Part shown: positions 1 to 6,913 of the stretch, one piece after another | How the letters are laid out: every line of letters begins with the position of its first letter | Numbering within the stretch: position 1 is the stretch's first letter | Assembly (NCBI GenBank): GCA_021808035.1 | Contig: JAKBCG010000122.1 | Coordinates: 1-7,259, forward strand | Direction of reading: 5' to 3' | Source of the DNA: Pseudomonadota bacterium | GTDB taxonomy: Bacteria; Pseudomonadota; Gammaproteobacteria; Steroidobacterales; Steroidobacteraceae | Length of the DNA: 7,259 nucleotides | Position numbers and translations under genes: made by a program | Notes under the pieces: generated by a model | The model's input: the letters and a program-made list of their open reading frames with translations, nothing else | Database searches by the model: none | What the model was told of the DNA's origin: nothing

Positions 1-1892
1 GACGACGCTTCGCGCGCCACGTCGGTGCCGCGGCCGCCCATCGCGATTCCGATGTGCGCCGCCTTGATCGCCGGGGCGTCGTTCACGCCGTCGCCGGTCA
101 TCGCGACGATCTCCCCCGCCGCCTTCAGGCTCTGCACGATGCGCAGCTTGTCCGCCGGACGGATCCTCGCGAACACGTTGGTCTGCTCGACCAAGGTCGC
201 AAGCCGCGAATCGTCGGCGGCTTCGAGCTGATCGGCCGTCAGCACGTGCGTCGTGTCGAGACCCGCCTCGCGCCCAATCGCGACCGCGGTCGCCGGATAG
301 TCGCCCGTGATCATCACGACACGGATTCCCGCCGAGCGGCACTCGGCGACCGCGGCCGGCACGTTGGCGCGCAGCGGATCGGCGAATCCGAGCAGACCGG
401 CGTACTCGAACGCGAATCCCCGCGGCGAGTCGGGCAACGCGTCGGCGCCGAGCTTGGGGTCGAGAACGGCTTCGGCGACCGCGAGCACGCGGACACCGGA
501 TCCGCCGAGCGCGTCGACCACCGTGCCGATCGCGCGGGCACGCCCCTCGGACAGGCGGCACAGCGACACGATCGCCTCGACCGCGCCCTTCGCGTGCACG
601 ACGAACCGGCCGTCGTCGCCGCGCAGCACGTTCGCGACCACGAACAGGTCCGGCCGCAGCCCGTAGGAGCGGACGTAACGGGACGCGGCCGGCACGGACC
701 CGCCGTCCTCGCGCGCGAGCGCGTGCACCGCGACGTCCATCGGATCGACCGGCTCGCGCGCGCTCGCCAGCAGCGCGACACGCAAGGTCCGGCGCACCGG
801 CTCGGGCGGCGGGACCGGATCCCCCGCGCGCCAGCTCGCATCCGGCGCGACGATCGCGGCGACGCTCATGCGGTTCTGCGTCAAGGTCCCGGTCTTGTCG
901 GTGCACAGCACCGTCGTCGCCCCGAGCGTCTCGATCGCGGCGGCGTGCCGCGTGAGCACCCGCGCGCGCGAGATCCGCCAGGCGCCCATCGCCATGAATA
1001 CCGCGATCACCATCGGGAATTCTTCCGGCAGCAGCGACATGCCGATCGCGATGCCGGCGAGCAGCGCGTTCAACCACGACCCGCGCAACGACCCGAAAAG
1101 TACGACGACCAGGCCGCCCGCGACCGCGCCGACGATCGCGAAATCCCGGATCAGCCAGCGCAGCTGCTGTTGCAGATGCGCCGGCTCCATCTCGATCCCG
1201 CGCAGCGCGTGACCGATCTTGCCCATTTCGCTGCGGGCACCGGTCGCCTGCACGCGCGCCTGCCCGGTGCCGCGGACGATCAACGTGCCCGCGTACAGTT
1301 GCGGCGAATCGTCGCCGCCGGGCGCGTCCCGCCGCGGCTCGGCGCCGGCGTCGAGGGCACGCGCGGACTTGCGAACCGGCACGGATTCGCCGGTCAGCAA
1401 CGACTCGTCGACCAGCAGATCCTCCGCGGTGAGCAAGCGGGCGTCGGCCGACACGCGGTCTCCCTCGGTGACGACCATCAGATCGCCGGCGACGACTTCA
1501 CGCCCCGCGATCTGCATCCGCCGGCCATCGCGAATCACGATCGCGCGCGGGCTCGCGAGATTGCGCAGCGTCTCGAGCACCCGTTCGGTGCGCGACTCCT
1601 GCACGATCGTGATCGACACGGACAGGGACGCGAAGATCAGCAGGATCGACGCCTCGACGCGATCGCCGAGCAACAGGTACACCGCGCCGCCGGCGAGCAA
1701 CAGCGCGAACATCGGCTGTCGCAGCACCTCGAGGAAGATCCGCACGAGGTTGCGGTGGTCCGCCGATGGCAGCTCGTTGTACCCGTCCTTGCGGAGTCTG
1801 GCCGCGGCCGCTGCGGCGGTGAGACCGCCGAGCTCGTCCGATTCGTCGCTTCCGATAGGCACGGCCGGGCGCTCCATCATCCTGTCGGGCAT
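1..1892 (-). CDS. Cation-translocating P-type ATPase (P2-like), C-terminus cut by the window edge
   Basis: Membrane pump coupling ATP hydrolysis to cation transport across the inner membrane. About 630 residues are visible. Counting from the ATG at 1892, they carry in order a cation-ATPase N-terminal motif (DGYNELP), two hydrophobic segments (M1-M2), the actuator-domain TGES loop near residue 168 (LTGESVP), the M4 motif PEEFP at 289-293, the phosphorylation motif DKTGTLT with aspartate 332, the nucleotide-binding KGA near 435, MITGD near 531, and the hinge motif GDGVND at 600-605. The missing part should hold the rest of the P domain and the M5-M10 membrane domain. The overall pattern resembles P2-type Ca2+ pumps, but PEEFP replaces PEGLP, so the ion is uncertain. 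No metal-binding GMTCxxC domain is visible, which argues against a heavy-metal P1B pump. ATGs at 1892, 1880 and 1877 are all possible starts. I chose 1892 because GGCGG precedes it at a usable distance. The gene is divergent from the permease at 2050. Confidence 0.93.
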   Translation of the reverse strand, partial: MPDRMMERPAVPIGSDESDELGGLTAAAAAARLRKDGYNELPSADHRNLVRIFLEVLRQPMFALLLAGGAVYLLLGDRVEASILLIFASLSVSITIVQESRTERVLETLRNLASPRAIVIRDGRRMQIAGREVVAGDLMVVTEGDRVSADARLLTAEDLLVDESLLTGESVPVRKSARALDAGAEPRRDAPGGDDSPQLYAGTLIVRGTGQARVQATGARSEMGKIGHALRGIEMEPAHLQQQLRWLIRDFAIVGAVAGGLVVVLFGSLRGSWLNALLAGIAIGMSLLPEEFPMVIAVFMAMGAWRISRARVLTRHAAAIETLGATTVLCTDKTGTLTQNRMSVAAIVAPDASWRAGDPVPPPEPVRRTLRVALLASAREPVDPMDVAVHALAREDGGSVPAASRYVRSYGLRPDLFVVANVLRGDDGRFVVHAKGAVEAIVSLCRLSEGRARAIGTVVDALGGSGVRVLAVAEAVLDPKLGADALPDSPRGFAFEYAGLLGFADPLRANVPAAVAECRSAGIRVVMITGDYPATAVAIGREAGLDTTHVLTADQLEAADDSRLATLVEQTNVFARIRPADKLRIVQSLKAAGEIVAMTGDGVNDAPAIKAAHIGIAMGGRGTDVAREAS

Positions 1893-2049
1893 CTTCGTGC
1901 CGCCGGGGGCGGCGAAGCAAGGCCGCGCGAGGGGAAACCCACCCGCGAATCCGCGTAGACGACTAAGCGAATGCCGGCGGCGCGGCTCGATCGATTTTGC
2001 GCGACAATGAACGCGACGTGGCGGACTTCGGACACGGCACGCGAAACGG
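1893..2049. promoter_or_regulatory. Divergent intergenic region between the P-type ATPase and the permease
   Basis: This stretch separates two divergent genes, so promoters for both should lie here. On the plus strand, GACAAT at 2003-2008 resembles a -10 box, but I see no convincing -35 at the right distance. A GC-only inverted repeat (GCCGCC, 3-nt loop, GGCGGC) at 1899-1913 lies just upstream of the ATPase ATG at 1892, and its ATG-proximal arm is the only Shine-Dalgarno-like sequence for that start. No gene was recognised here. Confidence 0.4.
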
Positions 2050-3096
2050 ATGGCTTTGGAGCCCAAGCGCCTCGCATTCGCTCTGCTGATCGCGGCGCTC
2101 GCGCTCGCGTGCGTAATGGTGTTGCGCCCGTTCCTCGCGCCGGTCGCTTGGTCGGCGGTCCTGTGCTACGTGACGTGGCCGGTGTATCGGATCGTGCGCC
2201 GGCCGTTCGGGCGCTTCCGGACGCTCGCCGCGCTCGCGATGGTGCTGCTGGTCACCGCAGCGCTCGTGTTGCCCGCCCTGTGGTTGATCAAGGCGGTCAC
2301 CGACGAGAGCCGGATTGCCTTCCAGGCGCTCTCGACCGCGGCGGCGAACGGCCGTCCGCTGCCGCAGTCACTGCGCTCGATCCCGTGGCTCGGCGACGAA
2401 TTGCAGCGCCAGGTCGCGCACTGGCGGGCGGAGCCGGCCGCGATCAGCCGCGAGATCGGCATCTGGATGCGGCGCTCGACGTTGCAGATCACGTCGGTGC
2501 TCGGTCGGGTCGGACGCGGCGCCTCGGAACTGCTGGTGACCTTGATGACGGCGTTCTTCGGGTACCGCGACGCCGGCGCGCTCGCGCGCAGCGGCCGGCG
2601 CGCCCTCGACCGGATCGTCGGCGGCCGCGTCGATCCGTACCTCGAGGTCGCCGCGACGACCACGCGCGCGGTCGCGTACGGGCTCGTCGTGACCTCGGTC
2701 GCGCAGGGACTGGTCGCGGGACTCGGCTACTGGATGGCCGGCGTCGAGGCCGCCGCGCTGTTGGGCGCGCTGACCGGCGTGCTGTCGGTCGTGCCGGTGC
2801 TCGGCACCAGTCTCGTCTGGGGCTCGGTCGCCCTGTACCTGATCGCCGCGGGACATGCGTGGCGCGGGATCGCGTTGCTCGCGTGGGGGGTGCTCGCGGT
2901 GCATCCGACCGACAACGTGATCCGTCCCCTGCTGATCAGCAACATCGCGAAGATCCCGTTCCTGCCGACGTTCTTCGGCGTGATCGGCGGGATCGCCGCG
3001 TTCGGCCTGATCGGCGCGATCATCGGGCCGGTCGTGCTCGCGATCGCGCTGGCGCTGTGGCGCGACTGGATCGAACGCGATCCGGTCGCGCGTTGA
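2050..3096 (+). CDS. AI-2E family transporter (YdiK-like permease)
   Basis: A 348-residue polytopic inner-membrane protein of the AI-2E transporter family (Pfam PF01594), whose members include the autoinducer-2 exporter TqsA, some Na+/H+ antiporters and many proteins of unknown substrate. Hydrophobic segments fall at roughly residues 9-27, 30-46, 57-81, 159-171, 205-226, 232-262, 270-285 and 307-337. A large hydrophilic stretch lies at about 82-150, as is usual for the family. The conserved C-terminal signature is present as DNVIRPLLI (288-296), followed by a glycine-rich hydrophobic end (GVIGGIAAFGLIGAIIGP). Length and arrangement resemble E. coli YdiK more than TqsA. The ATG at 2050 is the only plausible in-frame start close to the first membrane segment; its ribosome-binding site is weak. 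The gene ends 10 bp before the stop of the convergent glpD. Family membership is firm, but the transported substrate cannot be inferred. Confidence 0.92.
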   Translation: MALEPKRLAFALLIAALALACVMVLRPFLAPVAWSAVLCYVTWPVYRIVRRPFGRFRTLAALAMVLLVTAALVLPALWLIKAVTDESRIAFQALSTAAANGRPLPQSLRSIPWLGDELQRQVAHWRAEPAAISREIGIWMRRSTLQITSVLGRVGRGASELLVTLMTAFFGYRDAGALARSGRRALDRIVGGRVDPYLEVAATTTRAVAYGLVVTSVAQGLVAGLGYWMAGVEAAALLGALTGVLSVVPVLGTSLVWGSVALYLIAAGHAWRGIALLAWGVLAVHPTDNVIRPLLISNIAKIPFLPTFFGVIGGIAAFGLIGAIIGPVVLAIALALWRDWIERDPVAR

Positions 3097-3103
3097 GGCC
3101 GCC

Positions 3104-3120
3104 GGCTCAGGCGCCGAGCC
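3104..3120. repeat. Short inverted repeat at the convergent permease/glpD junction
   Basis: GGCTC (3104-3108) and GAGCC (3116-3120) form a 5-bp stem around a 7-nt loop that covers the glpD stop codon, just after the permease stop at 3096. No T-run follows on either strand, so it is not a canonical intrinsic terminator. It may still help separate the two converging transcripts. In DNA this GC-rich such a short stem could be chance. Confidence 0.25.
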
Positions 3121-4603
3121 ACGCCCTCACCCGCTCGGCCTGCGCCCGGTCGTAGCGCAGACCGAGCTTCGACCGGCGCCACAGCACGTCCTCGGCGCTG
3201 CGCGCCCATTCGCGGTCCTTCAGATGCTGCAACTCCGCCTCGTACAGGTCGGGCGCGATCTCCTCGCCGAGGCCCCGCGTGTCGACCGCGCCGCCGAGGA
3301 TCCGTTCGGCGGTCGTCCCATACGCCCGGCAGAGCCGGTCGATCAAGGTCGGCGGAAATCCGCCGTGGCGCCCGCGCATCGCGCGCGCGAATTCCTCGTA
3401 GCCGCCCGGCGGGAGGTCCCCGCCCGGCAGCGCCGCCGTTCGTGTCCACGGCGTCGCGCGGACGCCGAGCGTCGGCAACAATTGCGCGAGCGCGTGCTCC
3501 GCCAGCTTGCGATAGGTCGTCAGCTTGCCGCCGAACACGGACAGCATCGGCGCCGCAGCCGGCGGCGCGTCGAGATCGAACACGTAGTCGCGCGTGATCG
3601 TCGACGCGTTCTGGTCGCCGTCGTCGTGCAACGGCCGCACGCCGGCATAACTCCATCGCAGGTCGCCCGGCGAGACCGGGCGCGGCAGGTAGTCGGACAC
3701 CGATCGGCACAGGTACTCGATCTCCGCGGCATCCGCGGCGAGCCCGATCGGATCGCCGTCGAAGGGCACGTCGGTCGTCCCGATCAAGGTGAACGTCCCC
3801 TCGTACGGGATCATGAACACGACCCGTCCGTCGCGGTTTTGCAGCGTGTACGCCTGCTCGCCGGGGTAGATCCGCGGCACGACGATATGGCTCCCCTTCA
3901 CGAGCCGCACGGCGCCGCGCCGCGCCGCTCCGCTGCCGCGCAGGATCCGTTCGACCCACGGTCCCGCCGCGTTCACCAGCGCGCGCGCGCGCACGGTGCG
4001 GGCGCCGCCGGGGGCCGCGAGCCGCACCTCCCACTCGCGGCCCTCGCGCCGCGCCGATTCGAACGCCGTGCCGACCTCGACGCTCGCGCCGCGCGAGTGC
4101 GCGTCGACCGCGTTCACCACGACCAGTCGCGCATCGTCGGCCCAGCAGTCGGAGTATTCGAAGCCGCGGCGGAATTCGGCGCGCAGCGGATCGAGTTCCG
4201 GGTCGCGGCCTCGTCGCAGCGTCCGCGTCGGCGGCAGGCGTTTGCGCCCGCCGATGTGATCGTAGAGCAACAAGCCGAGCCGCAGCAGCCACGCGGGCCG
4301 CAGACCCCGATGCAGCGGCAGCACGAAGCGCAGCGGCCAGATCAGGTGCCCGGCCGCGGCCAGCAGGACCTCCCGCTCCGCGAGGCTCTCGCGGACCAGA
4401 CGGAACTGGTATTGCTCGAGGTAGCGCAGTCCGCCGTGAATGAGCTTCGACGACGCCGAGGAGGTCGCGTTGCCGAGATCGCCGCGTTCGACCAGCAACA
4501 CCGACAAGCCGCGACCGGCGGCGTCGCGGGCGATGCCGACGCCGTTGATCCCGCCGCCGACGACGATGAGATCGTACGAAGAGGAGTCTGCCGAATTCAT
4601 CAT
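3107..4603 (-). CDS. glpD: Aerobic glycerol-3-phosphate dehydrogenase (FAD-dependent)
   Basis: Oxidises sn-glycerol 3-phosphate to dihydroxyacetone phosphate at the inner-membrane surface, passing electrons through FAD to ubiquinone. The 498 residues match the E. coli-type enzyme (about 501) along their whole length. They show the N-terminal dinucleotide-binding loop GGGING (16-21), the block TSSASSKLIHGGLRYLE (47-63), GFEYSDCWADDARL (147-160), NAAGPWV (211-217), KGSHIVVPR (236-244), GTTDV (275-279), GVRPL (321-325), the FAD-domain end SVFGGKLTTYRKLAEH (355-370), and a C-terminal domain ending in the LWRRSK motif (474-479). ATGs at 4603 and 4600 are both possible; GGTG upstream slightly favours 4603. 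It lies 123 bp downstream of the sulfoquinovosidase on the same strand with no clear terminator between, so co-transcription is plausible. No glpK, glpF or glpR is in the window, so this is not a standard glp operon. The glycerol link with the upstream gene is inference. Confidence 0.96.
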   Translation of the reverse strand: MMNSADSSSYDLIVVGGGINGVGIARDAAGRGLSVLLVERGDLGNATSSASSKLIHGGLRYLEQYQFRLVRESLAEREVLLAAAGHLIWPLRFVLPLHRGLRPAWLLRLGLLLYDHIGGRKRLPPTRTLRRGRDPELDPLRAEFRRGFEYSDCWADDARLVVVNAVDAHSRGASVEVGTAFESARREGREWEVRLAAPGGARTVRARALVNAAGPWVERILRGSGAARRGAVRLVKGSHIVVPRIYPGEQAYTLQNRDGRVVFMIPYEGTFTLIGTTDVPFDGDPIGLAADAAEIEYLCRSVSDYLPRPVSPGDLRWSYAGVRPLHDDGDQNASTITRDYVFDLDAPPAAAPMLSVFGGKLTTYRKLAEHALAQLLPTLGVRATPWTRTAALPGGDLPPGGYEEFARAMRGRHGGFPPTLIDRLCRAYGTTAERILGGAVDTRGLGEEIAPDLYEAELQHLKDREWARSAEDVLWRRSKLGLRYDRAQAERVRAWLGA

Positions 4604-4726
4604 TGCATCACACCAGGGGATGGACCGTTGGCGGGCGATAGGTTACCGCAACCGGAGGCGCGAGCACGTCGCCGGACACGGCGTCGCGCGCCGCCGACGC
4701 GCCGCGTTCGCGCGCACGACGCGCAC
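4604..4726 (-). other. Intercistronic spacer between sulfoquinovosidase and glpD
   Basis: A 123-bp non-coding spacer between two same-strand genes. It contains a perfect 6-bp GC stem (GCGTCG at 4681-4686, CGACGC at 4695-4700, 8-nt loop) 26-46 nt after the sulfoquinovosidase stop. No T-run follows, so it is not a recognisable intrinsic terminator. I see no convincing -35/-10 pair for a separate glpD promoter. TTGCGG and TAACCT occur about 40-30 nt before glpD but are nearly adjacent to each other, too close for a sigma-70 promoter. Confidence 0.35.
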
Positions 4727-6745
4727 TTACAAGGCGCGCAGCCCCGCGAACAACGCCGCGTAGCGGCTGTCGGCGCGATGGAACACCGGCGGTTCGCCGA
4801 GCGGCGCATCGACTTGCGCGTCAGCCCCACCGGGGTACTCGGCGCCGCTCCAGGCATGGATCCACCGGACGCCCGCCGGCAGATACGTGGTCCACCGGCG
4901 CGCGTCCGCCTCGACCACCGGCGCGACCAGCACGTCCGCGCCATAGAGATACGCGGTCTGCGTCGCATAGGCCCGCTCGTCGTCCTCGAAATGCAGGAAC
5001 AGCGGTCGCTGCACGGGCAATCCGCGGCGCTCGGCCTCGGCGCACAGATCGGCGAGATAGGGCGAGAGATGCCGGTAGATCCGGGTCATCCGCGCGAAGT
5101 GCGCGAGCACCTCGGGATCCTGATCGATCTGCAGGTTCTCGGCGGGACGATTGCCCTCGTGGGTCCGCATCACCGGGGTGAACGCCGCCATCTCCGCCCA
5201 TCGCTGGAGCAGTTCGGGGGTGCGCACGTTGCCGAACAGGCTCGTGTATCCACCGATGTCGCTGTGGTGATACGCGTTGCCCAGCAAGCCGGACGACAGC
5301 GCCGCGCAGATCACCGTCTGCAGGCCGTCGTGGCGGCTGAAGTCGACCGACTGGTCGCCCGCCCAAAGCAGCGGGCAGTGCTTCTGCACGCCGCTGAAGC
5401 CCGCGCGCATGAAGAACACGACCTCGCCGGTCTTGCCGCGGCTCGCGACCGCGTCCGCGTTCACCTGCGCCCATGCGGTCGGCCACGCATTGTGGGCGAG
5501 CATGCCGTCGAGCCCGCTCGCAAGCCGCACGTCGACCGGCAGGTATTCGCCGAAATCGGCCATCCATCCGGACAGGCCGAAGTCCAGCAGGTTCCGGCCG
5601 ATCACCCGCTCCTCGAACCAAACCCGCGCCCCGGGATGGGTGAAGTCGACGATGCCGCTCTCGAATTCACCGAAATCGACGAGATAGATCTCGTCCCGGT
5701 CCGCACGACGCGCAAGATAGCCCGCGCTCGCCGCCTCCTGGAACAGCCCGCCGTCGGCGCAAAGATACGGATTCACGTAGCCCAGGAAGCGGATCCCGCG
5801 GGCCTCGAGCTCGCGGATCTTTCGATCGAGCGCCGGGTAGCGGTCCGGGTTCCAGCGCCAGTCCCAGAACAGGCGCTTGCCGAACGAAGTCTCCCGGATG
5901 CCGACCCAGTCCTCGCACCACAGCCCGCTGACCGCGCAGCCCGCCGCGACGATCCGCTCCAGCCGTTCGAAGCTGCGCGATCCGTCCTTCAAGCCGATGA
6001 TCGCGCCGCGCAGCACCCACTCCGGCAGACGGGGCTGCCGCCCGAAACGCGTCGACAGGATCTCGACCAGGTCGAGGAAATGCGCCGCGCGCCACACCTC
6101 GATGCGCGCCGGCACCTCCCAGACCTCGATCTCGTGGAATTCCGCGTGACGAAAGTCGAACGCCGAGAACGCCGTGGTCTCGACGTGCAGCGCGTATCGA
6201 TGCGAGGACAGGTAGGTCGGCTGAGGATAGTTCGTCGTGTAGTAATCACCGCCGCCGCCGTTGAGACGATCGGCCTCGAACGTGATCCGGGTCGACTTGT
6301 CGCGCCCGACGCCCGGCTCCGAGGTCCACATCGGGAAGCGGCGTCCGCGCAGGTCGAAATACGACAACTGTTCGCCGCCGCCCCAGATCCGTTCGTCCGG
6401 GTTCGCGGCGATGCGCAGCCAGAAGCGGTTCACGCCCGCCGTTTCGCAGCGCCACGAGAACTGGAGCCGGTGCGCCGACTCCTCGATGCGCAACACGATC
6501 GCCGGCTCCGCGGCGCCCGCGGCCGACAGCGTGACCTCCGCGCCATCGGCTCCCCTCCGGATCCGCGCATCGACCAGCGGCACCCGCGCGACGACATAGT
6601 CGTCGATCCGGAAGTTCCCCTTGTTCATCCGCACGTCCGGCTCGCCGGCGCCGGCGTACGCGCAGGGCGCGTCCCGGCGGTGGCGCAGCAGCGTGATGCC
6701 GTCGATCACGACGTCGAACCCGCCCGCCTGTTCGATCAACGGCAT
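4727..6745 (-). CDS. yihQ: Sulfoquinovosidase, glycoside hydrolase family 31 (KERWY subgroup)
   Basis: Retaining alpha-glycosidase that hydrolyses sulfoquinovosyl glycerides, such as sulfoquinovosyl glycerol from sulfolipid, releasing sulfoquinovose. No signal peptide is seen, so it is probably cytoplasmic. Its 672 residues align with E. coli YihQ (678) from the N-terminal beta domain (CGEQFSYFDLRG in YihQ, GGEQLSYFDLRG here at 123-134) to the C-terminal end. The nucleophile is D397 in WMADFGE, and the acid/base is D464 in WAGDQ, 67 residues apart as in YihQ (D405/D472). The sulfonate-binding set is K253 (GLKDG), E278 (WCEDW), R291 (FGKR), W294 (RLFW) and Y500 (SDIGGY). This is the K-E-R-W-Y version described for the Agrobacterium enzyme, not the Q-Q-R-W-Y of E. 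coli. The MRTHEGNRP block typical of the family is intact. The start at 6745 is supported by GGAGGG eight bases upstream. An ordinary alpha-glucosidase is unlikely because the whole sulfonate site is present. Confidence 0.95.
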   Translation of the reverse strand: MPLIEQAGGFDVVIDGITLLRHRRDAPCAYAGAGEPDVRMNKGNFRIDDYVVARVPLVDARIRRGADGAEVTLSAAGAAEPAIVLRIEESAHRLQFSWRCETAGVNRFWLRIAANPDERIWGGGEQLSYFDLRGRRFPMWTSEPGVGRDKSTRITFEADRLNGGGGDYYTTNYPQPTYLSSHRYALHVETTAFSAFDFRHAEFHEIEVWEVPARIEVWRAAHFLDLVEILSTRFGRQPRLPEWVLRGAIIGLKDGSRSFERLERIVAAGCAVSGLWCEDWVGIRETSFGKRLFWDWRWNPDRYPALDRKIRELEARGIRFLGYVNPYLCADGGLFQEAASAGYLARRADRDEIYLVDFGEFESGIVDFTHPGARVWFEERVIGRNLLDFGLSGWMADFGEYLPVDVRLASGLDGMLAHNAWPTAWAQVNADAVASRGKTGEVVFFMRAGFSGVQKHCPLLWAGDQSVDFSRHDGLQTVICAALSSGLLGNAYHHSDIGGYTSLFGNVRTPELLQRWAEMAAFTPVMRTHEGNRPAENLQIDQDPEVLAHFARMTRIYRHLSPYLADLCAEAERRGLPVQRPLFLHFEDDERAYATQTAYLYGADVLVAPVVEADARRWTTYLPAGVRWIHAWSGAEYPGGADAQVDAPLGEPPVFHRADSRYAALFAGLRAL

Positions 6746-6753
6746 CGTATCAG

Positions 6754-6759
6754 CCCTCC
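6754..6759 (-). promoter_or_regulatory. Ribosome-binding site of the sulfoquinovosidase
   Basis: GGAGGG on the minus strand ends eight bases before the ATG at 6745. It is a strong Shine-Dalgarno sequence, the best in the window, and it fixes the start of the sulfoquinovosidase. Confidence 0.75.
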
Positions 6760-6771
6760 GAGGCGCCGGTC

Positions 6772-6801
6772 TTGCCTGGAAACGGATTAATCATATATCT
6801 T
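6772..6801 (+). promoter_or_regulatory. Possible promoter of the GntR regulator
   Basis: On the plus strand, TTGCCT (6772-6777) is followed by TATATC (6794-6799, 16-nt spacer) or TATCTT (6796-6801, 18-nt spacer). It would transcribe the GntR gene with a leader of about 105 nt and would overlap the palindrome at 6798-6809, which allows autoregulation. Each hexamer matches the consensus only partly, so this is weaker than the opposing promoter. Confidence 0.35.
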
Positions 6802-6826
6802 ATATAAGACATCAGCGACCCCGCAA
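6797..6826 (-). promoter_or_regulatory. Predicted sigma-70-like promoter of the sulfoquinovosidase-glpD unit
   Basis: On the minus strand, TTGCGG (6826-6821) is a -35-like hexamer. The -10 may be TATAAG (6804-6799, 16-nt spacer) or TAAGAT (6802-6797, 18-nt spacer). Transcription would start near 6790, leaving a leader of about 45 nt that contains the strong GGAGGG site. The -10 lies inside the 12-bp palindrome, so a bound repressor would block it. This is predicted from sequence only. Confidence 0.5.
6798..6809. promoter_or_regulatory. Perfect 12-bp palindrome in an AT-rich patch, candidate GntR operator
   Basis: TCTTATATAAGA is an exact inverted repeat, and symmetry resumes after one mismatch (6795-6796 with 6811-6812), so the site may extend to 18 bp. 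It sits in an almost pure A/T patch (about 6787-6812) inside GC-rich DNA, between divergent sulfoquinovosidase and GntR genes, overlapping promoter-like -10 boxes on both strands. HutC-type GntR dimers typically bind symmetric sites with a central TATA or TAGA core, so this is the natural operator candidate. Some of the symmetry could be a by-product of the AT-rich -10 boxes. Confidence 0.5.
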
Positions 6827-6903
6827 GCACCCGGGGACCCTCCCGTGGGCCCGCGGGATGGACAGGTCCGCCGCGTTCATCGTAGTGTCCCGCCATCCGC
6901 CAT

Positions 6904-6907
6904 GGAG
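6904..6907 (+). promoter_or_regulatory. Ribosome-binding site favouring a GTG start for the GntR regulator
   Basis: GGAG lies six bases before the GTG at 6914, an ideal Shine-Dalgarno distance. The in-frame ATG at 6902 has no such sequence upstream, and the GGAG overlaps it. This is why I prefer the GTG start. Confidence 0.5.
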
Positions 6908-6913
6908 ACTCGC

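Noticed and set aside
54..1958. An open frame of 634 codons on the plus strand, antisense to the P-type ATPase.
   Set aside because: The minus strand has every P-type ATPase motif in order. The plus frame gives a low-complexity Arg-rich product and is a GC-bias artefact.
1980..2008. GACAAT (2003-2008) as the -10 box of a permease promoter.
   Set aside because: No -35-like hexamer lies 16-18 bases upstream, so I mention it only within the intergenic entry.
2727..4292. A 521-codon minus-strand open frame running through glpD and into the permease.
   Set aside because: It lies out of frame with glpD and antisense to the permease; its Ala/Arg-rich product has no motif, while both overlapping genes are clear.
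4727..6745. Annotation as a generic GH31 alpha-glucosidase or alpha-xylosidase.
   Set aside because: All five sulfonate-recognition positions and near full-length similarity to YihQ point to sulfoquinovosidase.
3224..6790. An open frame of 1188 codons on the plus strand, antisense to glpD and the sulfoquinovosidase.
   Set aside because: It is a shadow of the codon bias of the two real minus-strand genes. Its product is an Arg/Ala/Asp/His-rich string with no domain, and it spans two unrelated genes and the spacer.
6750..6812. A short open frame (MSYIRYMINPFPG..., stop at 6750) just ahead of the sulfoquinovosidase, as a leader peptide.
   Set aside because: Its longer form starts inside the predicted -10 box. 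The 14-codon form beginning at 6794 starts about where transcription should begin and has no ribosome-binding site. Its end overlaps the GGAGGG that serves the real gene.
6842..6857. CCCGTGGGCCCGCGGG as a hairpin or terminator in the GntR leader.
   Set aside because: The arms leave too small a loop for a good stem, there is no T-run, and such runs are expected by chance in this GC-rich DNA.
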